This document shows, piece by piece, positions 40,541 to 45,023 of a DNA stretch of 45,023 nt (positions are counted from its first letter, which is position 1; each line of letters opens with the position of its first letter). The position numbers were made by a program, and so were the translations under genes. The notes below the pieces were generated by a model, which was given only the letters and a program-made list of their open reading frames with translations, did not search any database and was not told the DNA's origin. The DNA is from Oscillospiraceae bacterium (GTDB lineage: Bacteria; Bacillota; Clostridia; Oscillospirales; Acutalibacteraceae). The stretch spans positions 1-45,023 of the forward strand of contig CAJTCU010000022.1 in the NCBI GenBank assembly GCA_910574935.1. Reading direction: 5' to 3'.

Positions 40541-41257
40541 TTAGTGGCCAGAGGGCTTCCGGCTGAGCATATCATGCTCAGCGCCCAGGTCGGCGCGAAT
40601 CAGCTTTACCAGCACGATGCCCATGGGCACAATGGTAACCCAGACGGCTTTCTCCGCCAGGATTGGGCAGAGAAAGGCCAGCAGCCCCGCCCCGGCGAAA
40701 AACGCAAAGACCATCCCGGCATGAATTAGCCCCCGGCGCAAGGCCAAGCTGTCCCCTTTGTGCACAGCCTTCGCCAGACCCACTCCAATCTGCCGGATGT
40801 GATTGGTGCAGAAAGTGGTGGCCATGGGGATGCCCTCGGCCTGCCGGAAGGTGTTGTACTGCATGGATGCGATGAAGTTGACCATCACCTGCACCACCTG
40901 ATGGGGCATGGACAGCGGGATGAAACCTAGGAGGAACAGCACCGCCGTTTCAAAAATAATCAGGTAGGTGTCCCAGCGCAGAAGCCCCAGCCGTTTTACC
41001 GGCGAGGGCAAAATCTCCGACACGAACGCGCCCAATAGATACGCGGAGATGGGGATCAAAAAGTACAGCCCGCCCAGCCAATCGCCTTTGCCGAAGTTGA
41101 TGGCCATGACCACCACATTGGCGGTCTGTGCGTTGCAGAACACTCCGCCCCGCAGGACGTAGGTGTAGGCGCCCATCATCCCGGCGCTGATCATAAGCAG
41201 GGCGTAGATCATTTTCTGTTCACAGACGAGATAGTTATGTTTCGATTTGGTTTTCAT
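40541..41257 (-). CDS. DUF1275 (YoaK-like) membrane protein
   Basis: This 238-residue protein starts at ATG 41257 behind AAGGGAC; ATG 41284 in frame is an alternative. About six hydrophobic helices are visible, starting MIYALLMISAGMMGAYTYVL. The family-typical RGGVFCNAQTANVVVMAI and RQAEGIPMATTFCTNHIRQI blocks follow. DUF1275 proteins are small polytopic membrane proteins of unknown transport role. The frame is intact although both neighbours are pseudogenes, so it is likely cargo or a host gene captured among element debris. The upstream ATG lies within the recombinase relic. Confidence 0.9.
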   Translation of the reverse strand: MKTKSKHNYLVCEQKMIYALLMISAGMMGAYTYVLRGGVFCNAQTANVVVMAINFGKGDWLGGLYFLIPISAYLLGAFVSEILPSPVKRLGLLRWDTYLIIFETAVLFLLGFIPLSMPHQVVQVMVNFIASMQYNTFRQAEGIPMATTFCTNHIRQIGVGLAKAVHKGDSLALRRGLIHAGMVFAFFAGAGLLAFLCPILAEKAVWVTIVPMGIVLVKLIRADLGAEHDMLSRKPSGH

Positions 41258-41269
41258 AAAAAACAGTCC

Positions 41270-41700
41270 CTTGTGGATGTCCATGCCCCGCCGTATCTTC
41301 TAAGACGGCTCCGCTGAGTTAGTATTCGGCCATTGCTCTTCAACACGCTTTCCACCAAAATGCCGCTGGCTTTGTCACGGATATTTTCCCTGGCGGGGAT
41401 CCCCTGGACACCGTTCTTTTTCCGTTTTGCTTTGTTGATGGCGCTGTCATAGCAGTTCCCGGCGAAGCGGTCAAGCTGATAGACAAGCATGCCCTCAAAA
41501 ATGTGCTTGCCGCTGTCGGCAATCTCACGCTGGAACTCGGCCCGACTGTCTGTTGTGCCGCTCTGTGCCCAGTGGATATATTCGCCAATCACAATATATC
41601 CATGGTTCTTGGCAAACTCGTAGCAAGTTTGAAGCTAGCCCTTGATGGACTGCTCCGTCTGGCTGTGGCTAGAATATCGGGCGTAAATGACAATGTTCAC
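41270..41700 (-). pseudogene. serine recombinase N-terminal relic
   Basis: From GTG 41700 the frame reads VNIVIYARYSSHSQTEQSIKG, then a TAG stop, LQTCYEFAKNHGYIVIGEYI, EGMLVYQLDRFAGNCYDSAI, NGVQGIPARENI and GILVESVL. It then shifts frame near 41340 into EEQWPNTNSAEPS. YARYSS includes the catalytic Ser and LDRFA the conserved Asp-Arg. An internal stop and a frameshift, with no C-terminal DNA-binding domain, mark it as dead. The original start overlaps the end of the XRE relic as in intact XRE-recombinase pairs of ICEs. Confidence 0.85.
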
Positions 41701-42060
41701 TCTTTCACCCTCTCCAACAGTTCAATGATGGCCTTTTCAAGCGGTCATACATGGGTGAGGCGGGGTCAAAGCACCTTTCCACAAACCGCCTCATGGCCCG
41801 ATCCTCTTCCCAAATTTGGGGCTTGCACTCGTACAGCTTGCCCTGGAGCTTTTCAGTGCAGCAGCAGATATAATCATCGAGACATCGAAGTAATCCGCGC
41901 ATACCAGATCCGCACTTTGATGGGAGCGGCAGAGCAGCCTGTTTCGTATCGGTTCATGGTAGCCTGGGGGGCCATCAATTTTTCCGAACTTGGCTTGAGA
42001 TAGCCCGATGCCCTCCCGGAGTGTTCCCATTCTTTTGCCGATATCGCTCAAAATGCTCAC
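41697..42060 (-). pseudogene. XRE regulator relic upstream of recombinase
   Basis: The start (GTG 42060 or TTG 42051 behind GGAGG) gives SDIGKRMGTLREGIGLSQAKFG, broken here into an HTH that then loses frame. ADYFDVSM, then KLQGKLYECKPQIWEEDRAM, FDPASPMYDRLK and, after one more shift, AIIELLERVKE are recoverable in order. It was a ~115-residue XRE-type regulator with a C-terminal helix. At least three indels separate the blocks. Divergent from the initiator-like fragment at 42146, it preserves the control-region layout of an ICE. Confidence 0.7.
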
Positions 42061-42145
42061 CTCCTATGGTACTGATAGTATAGCACAAAATGAGAGTCCT
42101 TTCAATTCTAAATTATGAATTACAAGGAAAGGGGATGTGAATACA

Positions 42146-42190
42146 ATGCCAGTATTTCATGTCAAGAAAGCCTCAGATTACACTATCATG
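42146..42190 (+). pseudogene. first codons of a replication-initiator/DnaD-like ICE gene
   Basis: ATG 42146, behind GGAAAGGGG, begins MPVFHVKKASDYTIM. This resembles the beginning of RepA/DnaD-like ICE proteins (MPVFHVKKTxDYTVMSNHHL type). After about 15 residues the frame passes into unrelated GC-rich sequence, so the gene is truncated by a rearrangement near 42190. Identification from a short match by eye is tentative. Confidence 0.45.
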
Positions 42191-42870
42191 GTACATTACG
42201 CCGGGGCTGCGGCAGGCACAGGCCGGACGAATCCAGCCGCCAGCCATTGCTCAAAGTCCTTGTGGGACACGGAGACCGGCTCCTGCTTAGGCAAGTCCAG
42301 GAAACGATACAGAATAGTCTCCGCCCACAACGGCAAACTTCCACCCGCCTTGCAGCGTGTAGCGCTCTTCCTGAAAGATTGGAGCAGGACGGGCTTTAGA
42401 TGGGCCGCTGGTGCGGCCTGTGCCCTCCGCGCAGCCTTGGCAATCAGGCACATGGCGGCGGTCTCCACCACGGCGCTGCTCAGGATGTTCAAGGGCGAGG
42501 GCGTGCTGAAGTCCAGTAGGCCGCGAAAGGCCGCGTCTGTCAGGTACGGAGCGAGGTCAATCCCGCAGCGTGAGGGCAGCATGGTGCCCACGCTGCGGTT
42601 GGCCTTGCCCCCCCTGTACCGGGCGGTTTCCACGTCTTGGCCGCCCAAGTACAGGCAATGGTGGCAGTTGTTGAGAAGGGTCATAGGCCGGAGCCAGGCC
42701 GAGAATCCGCTGCATCCGCTCCCACTGCTCCGCCTTGGGGAAAAAATAGGAGGCGGGGGTGTTCCCCCAGGTTTGGAGGATTTTGGGCAGTATGGCAGGG
42801 TCGGCGCAGCCCAGTTCCCCCAGGCTTTGCAGCCGGCCCCATAAAGATATTGGATGGATGGCGGCACACT
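42191..42870. other. rearranged GC-rich debris, no intact gene
   Basis: Both strands carry long stop-free frames because of high GC, but none has a ribosome site or reads as a normal protein. On the minus strand pieces such as LNNCHHCLYLGGQDVETARY (near 42600-42680) look protein-like. They vaguely recall conjugative coupling proteins, flanked by frameshifted sequence. Best described as decayed element DNA. Confidence 0.4.
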
Positions 42871-42891
42871 CCTTTCAAGTATAGTTAACGC

Positions 42892-42948
42892 AGTCCAAAA
42901 GCGGTAACACCTCTTTTGGACTTAGCGGCACGGGTGTACCCGCGCCGC
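42892..42948. repeat. two adjacent strong hairpins at a composition boundary
   Basis: AGTCCAAAAG (42892-42901) pairs perfectly with CTTTTGGACT (42913-42922). GCGGCACGGGT (42925-42935) pairs with ACCCGCGCCGC (42938-42948) with one mismatch. They sit exactly where GC-rich debris changes to AT-rich sequence and may be the end of an inserted element or a terminator-like structure; no T-run follows. Confidence 0.55.
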
Positions 42949-42953
42949 TCTGC

Positions 42954-43601
42954 TTGAAAATCGGTAAATTTACATTTGTGATAGTATCAATTTTTGCTGC
43001 GACATGTGTTCTCTTGTTAATTAACTATGTTGCTGTAACCTATTGTGTGAGAAATTTGCAGTTATTTACGGCATTGGTGCTTGTCGTTCCAATCATATGT
43101 ATTGCTGCCATTTCCTTCATCATAGGGTATCGGATAAAATGGAATTGGAAATATGGCATCTGCATAGCACTTATTCTTACTCTTATATCATGGGGAACAA
43201 GCCAGATTATTGTACTTGTGGCAGGAAATGACTTGAGTAGTATAGAAGAAAGTGAATTACCAGATAATTCCCCAAAAACTCCAAATGATGAACTAATGGA
43301 TGAACTATATGACGAATTGGATAAAAAGGCATATGAGTATATGCTTGAACAGGGACTTATTTCAGAGGGCGAGGAAATATATGGTGGTGATAAAACCATT
43401 GGAGGCGAAAGTTCAGAGAACGCAAAGGAAAAGGGAAATATAGATGACAATGAAATAGCAAGTACAGAAATGTATGTAGGTATCCAAAAATCCGACCCCG
43501 TTACAGAACTGATAGGCAATATCATTGCTTTTCTGATTGCCTATGGATTAAGTTATGCAGGATATAAAGTTAGCAGAAGAAAAGCAAGAAAAATAGTCTG
43601 A
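42954..43601 (+). CDS. predicted membrane protein, possibly 5'-truncated
   Basis: This 215-residue frame begins at TTG 42954 (KIGKFTFVIVSIFAATC) with no ribosome site. It abuts a strong hairpin, so its true 5' end may have been lost. Hydrophobic segments lie at ~5-27, 35-60, 68-92 and ~185-205. Between the third and fourth is a long acidic, low-complexity stretch rich in Glu, Asp, Asn and Lys (~95-165). No family is recognised. The AT-rich composition matches the following KTR fragment rather than the preceding debris. Function unknown. Confidence 0.6.
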   Translation: MKIGKFTFVIVSIFAATCVLLLINYVAVTYCVRNLQLFTALVLVVPIICIAAISFIIGYRIKWNWKYGICIALILTLISWGTSQIIVLVAGNDLSSIEESELPDNSPKTPNDELMDELYDELDKKAYEYMLEQGLISEGEEIYGGDKTIGGESSENAKEKGNIDDNEIASTEMYVGIQKSDPVTELIGNIIAFLIAYGLSYAGYKVSRRKARKIV

Positions 43602-43603
43602 TT

Positions 43604-43735
43604 ATGTATGTAAATAGAAAAAAGACAGAATGGGTGCGCTGTCCTGCTTGTGGCAGCAAAACCCGTAATAGAATTAGAGAGGATACCATTTTGAAAAACT
43701 ATCCTCTTTACTGCCCGAAATGCAGGCAGGAAAAC
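43604..43735 (+). pseudogene. cysteine-rich KTR protein fragment
   Basis: ATG 43604 opens MYVNRKKTEWVRCPACGSKT, RNRIREDTILKNYPLYCPKC. This is the CPxCGxKT ... YCPKC zinc-ribbon of the KTR proteins found in Tn916/CTn elements. After RQEN the frame continues into the sigma-like gene sequence in the wrong frame, so the original C-terminus is lost by a deletion joining two genes. The zinc ligands themselves are intact. Confidence 0.7.
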
Positions 43736-43748
43736 CGTTGTCCGCAGA

Positions 43749-43937
43749 ATGATGTTGGACAAGCTGAAATCTTCCCTCACACTGCTGTCGGAAGAAGAAC
43801 GGAAGCTCATACAACAGCATTTCTATGAGGGCAAATCGCAGGTTGAGTTAAGCCGTATCTATGGGATTAACCAGTCCAGCGTCAGCAGGCACATCATGAA
43901 AATCCTGCAAAAGCTCAAAAAACTTTTGGAAAATTAA
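43749..43937 (+). CDS. sigma-70 region 4-like fragment of conjugative element
   Basis: These 62 residues (MMLDKLKSSLTLLSEEERKL) contain a complete sigma region 4 helix-turn-helix: LIQQHFYEGKSQVELSRIYG, INQSSVSRHIMKILQKLKKL. Full-length ICE sigma-like regulators of Tn916-type elements carry an additional ~70-100 N-terminal residues, which are missing here. VVRR codons upstream in the same frame suggest truncation by the deletion that also cut the KTR gene. It could still bind DNA. A strong terminator follows 12 bases after its stop. Confidence 0.7.
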   Translation: MMLDKLKSSLTLLSEEERKLIQQHFYEGKSQVELSRIYGINQSSVSRHIMKILQKLKKLLEN

Positions 43938-43948
43938 ATTTTCCGTGC

Positions 43949-43990
43949 AAAGCCCCCTCATTTTTTCCTTTGGAAAAGTGAGGGGGCTTT
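43949..43990 (+). terminator. intrinsic terminator after the sigma-like gene
   Basis: AAAGCCCCCTCA (43949-43960) pairs perfectly with TGAGGGGGCTTT (43979-43990), followed by TC. The A-run and T-run around the stem make it usable in both directions. Confidence 0.9.
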
Positions 43991-43994
43991 TCTA

Positions 43995-44458
43995 TGGGCT
44001 TCCCGCAGCTCCTTGACAACTGAATACCCATTCACCAAATACATTCTCTTTGTGATTGTGATGAGCAAAAGCGTGTGCAGCGGTACGCCATGACCTGCCG
44101 AAAAGCAGAAGCGATGAAAGGTGGTGAGCGGAAATTACCGACTCAAAATATCGGGCAGCCCCCGATTTCGCCATGACCCACAAAGAGGACAATGATACTC
44201 CCGTCCAGTCACAGTCCGAGCGGTAGCCAATCCGCCGCAGACAATGAGGGCGGCTCTGTCAGACCGACAGTTGGGGTGCGATTCCCGTGGCGTCAGTTCG
44301 CTGCTGACCGTTTGGTGACTTCCCTTACGTTTAACGTATCCGCATTTCGGGGTGTCGAGGACAAATAGAAATGCTCCTATCATATCAAGCCAGATGCAGG
44401 GCGGTCTATGGAAACAGGGCTTTGTTTTTATGCCCCGCTGACCTTAAACACTCCCTTG
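43995..44458. other. non-coding stretch of the ICE right end
   Basis: About 460 bases without a credible gene. Visible structure includes GTCAG-TTCGCTG-CTGAC near 44293-44309. The position between a sigma-like gene and xis matches the control region of Tn916-type elements. No promoter could be assigned confidently. Confidence 0.4.
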
Positions 44459-44504
44459 TATCTGGCTGCTACATAGGCAGGAATCTCCTGCCTAAATCCA
44501 GATA
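44459..44504 (+). promoter_or_regulatory. folded leader of the MazF-like gene
   Basis: TATCTGG (44459-44465) pairs with CCAGATA (44498-44504). Inside, TAGGCAGGA (44474-44482) pairs with TCCTGCCTA (44486-44494) over a 3-base loop. The outer stem ends directly at the GGAGG of the MazF-like gene, and TCTCCTG in the inner arm could alternatively pair with that site. Translational control is plausible. Confidence 0.55.
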
Positions 44505-44520
44505 GGAGGTCAAACACATA

Positions 44521-44901
44521 ATGGAAAGGACTATCAAGCATGGGGACATCTTCTACGCAGACCTAAATCCCATTGTCGGCTCCGAGCAGGGCGGCAGGCG
44601 ACCCGTACTCATCGTTTCTAACGACATAGGGAACACCCACAGCCCCACCGTCATCATTGTGCCAATCACGAGCCGAGTGCATACAAAGGCAAAGCTGCCC
44701 ACACATACCGAGGTAGGCAGCTTCGAGGGGCTTGACAAGAACTCCCTCATCCTTGCAGAGCAAATCCGCACCATAGACAAGCGGAGGTTAGAGAACTACA
44801 TCGGCAGGCTCCCCGAAAGCATCCTGCCAAAGCTCAACCGCTCCCTCGCCGTCAGCATAGACCTGGCGGCAAAGGCGGCGGCAACAGAACAGCAACCCTA
44901 A
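44521..44901 (+). CDS. PemK/MazF-family protein of the conjugative element
   Basis: This 126-residue protein begins MERTIKHGDIFYADLNPIVG and has RRPVLIVSNDIGNTHSPTVI and LILAEQIRTIDKRRL, the MazF fold blocks with the conserved Arg/Ser of the RNase centre. Start follows TAGGAGG. No antitoxin gene is adjacent on either side. It precedes the Tn916-type excisionase by 51 bases, a recurrent arrangement in Tn1549-like elements, where it may process element or host mRNA at excision. Closer in length and motif spelling to chromosomal MazF than is the phage copy at 8028-8393. Confidence 0.92.
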   Translation: MERTIKHGDIFYADLNPIVGSEQGGRRPVLIVSNDIGNTHSPTVIIVPITSRVHTKAKLPTHTEVGSFEGLDKNSLILAEQIRTIDKRRLENYIGRLPESILPKLNRSLAVSIDLAAKAAATEQQP

Positions 44902-44952
44902 GTGACGCTTGTGCCTATCCCGCACAGGCTTATTTTTTTGACAGGAGGTTTT

Positions 44953-45023
44953 ATGAACTACGCAGAGGTTCCCATCTGGGAGAAATACACCCTCACAATC
45001 GAGGAAGCCGCAAAGTATTTCCG
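44953..45023 (+). CDS. xis: Tn916-type excisionase (5' end only)
   Basis: ATG 44953, behind ACAGGAGG, begins MNYAEVPIWEKYTLTIEEAA then KYFR, and the window ends. IPIWE-YTLTIEEA-KYFR is the near-invariant opening of Tn916-family Xis, a ~67-residue winged-helix protein that bends DNA and directs the integrase toward excision. Only 23 codons are visible. An integrase gene is expected directly downstream, outside the window. Confidence 0.88.
   Translation, partial: MNYAEVPIWEKYTLTIEEAAKYF

Noticed and set aside
42196-42867. 223-codon minus-strand frame as a coupling-protein gene
   Set aside because: Only one ~20-residue stretch looks protein-like; the remainder is Pro/Ser/Arg-rich shadow sequence with no start site.
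44240-44310. tRNA-like T-arm sequence GGGGTGCGATTCCC in the ICE non-coding stretch
   Set aside because: No acceptor stem, D-arm or anticodon arm can be built around it.

Overview
The window reads as a chromosome segment of a gut-type Clostridia (Oscillospiraceae-like Firmicutes). That assignment is inference: it rests on strong AGGAGG ribosome sites, the Firmicutes phage replication gene order, Tn916/Tn1549-type conjugative-element genes, and alternation of GC-rich phage DNA with AT-richer inserts. No rRNA or housekeeping marker is present to fix the species.

Left half (1-26300): the early/replication and lysogeny module of a prophage, transcribed almost entirely on the minus strand, so reading order is right to left. 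The lysogeny block (21268-26300) holds a HTH regulator, a protein of unknown function, a frameshifted ImmA/IrrE-type protease, a divergent XRE repressor and a SLOG-fold gene. An early promoter at 21192-21221 is overlapped by repeated GGTTTTCAA boxes. The replication operon follows: DUF4406-like protein, small acidic protein, DUF2800 nuclease, DUF2815 DNA-binding protein, family A DNA polymerase, antirepressor, VapE primase-helicase, VRR-NUC nuclease, SNF2 helicase, ArpU-like late regulator, MazF-like toxin, HNH nuclease, zinc-ribbon protein, ParB-methyltransferase fusion, PP-loop/PAPS-reductase-like protein, C5 methyltransferase and an unknown protein cut by the window edge. The polymerase gene is split exactly between exonuclease and polymerase domains by a complete group II intron (15604-17989) carrying a reverse transcriptase-maturase-HNH protein. 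A self-contained AT-richer unit (5788-8026), with its own promoter, leader hairpin and terminator, sits inside the operon. It encodes a NYN-fold RNase-like protein and an unrecognised partner, and is my best candidate for an undescribed phage accessory (defence or exclusion) system.

Middle (26400-32500): an AT-rich operon of a small HTH protein, two tandem C5 cytosine methyltransferases, a McrB-like AAA+ protein and a McrC-like/LlaJI-type nuclease. This is the architecture of LlaJI-like restriction-modification systems. It is followed by four AACGRTTRY boxes on an exact 20-bp period, two terminators, and tRNA-Leu(GAG) with a consensus promoter. The tRNA 3' end faces the restriction operon and prophage, so the tRNA is a plausible attachment site.

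Right part (32540-45023): layered remains of conjugative elements. Debris includes two serine-recombinase relics, a tyrosine-integrase relic, a broken DUF3991/TOPRIM gene, a broken XRE gene, the first codons of a replication-initiator-like gene, and a KTR/sigma chimera. Among the debris are intact cargo genes: a HTH, response regulator, histidine kinase and ABC transporter cassette (33112-38320), a MarR-TSUP sulfur-anion exporter pair, and a DUF1275 membrane protein. The window ends with a MazF-like gene behind a folded leader and the first codons of a Tn916-type excisionase, so an integrase should lie just beyond the right edge.
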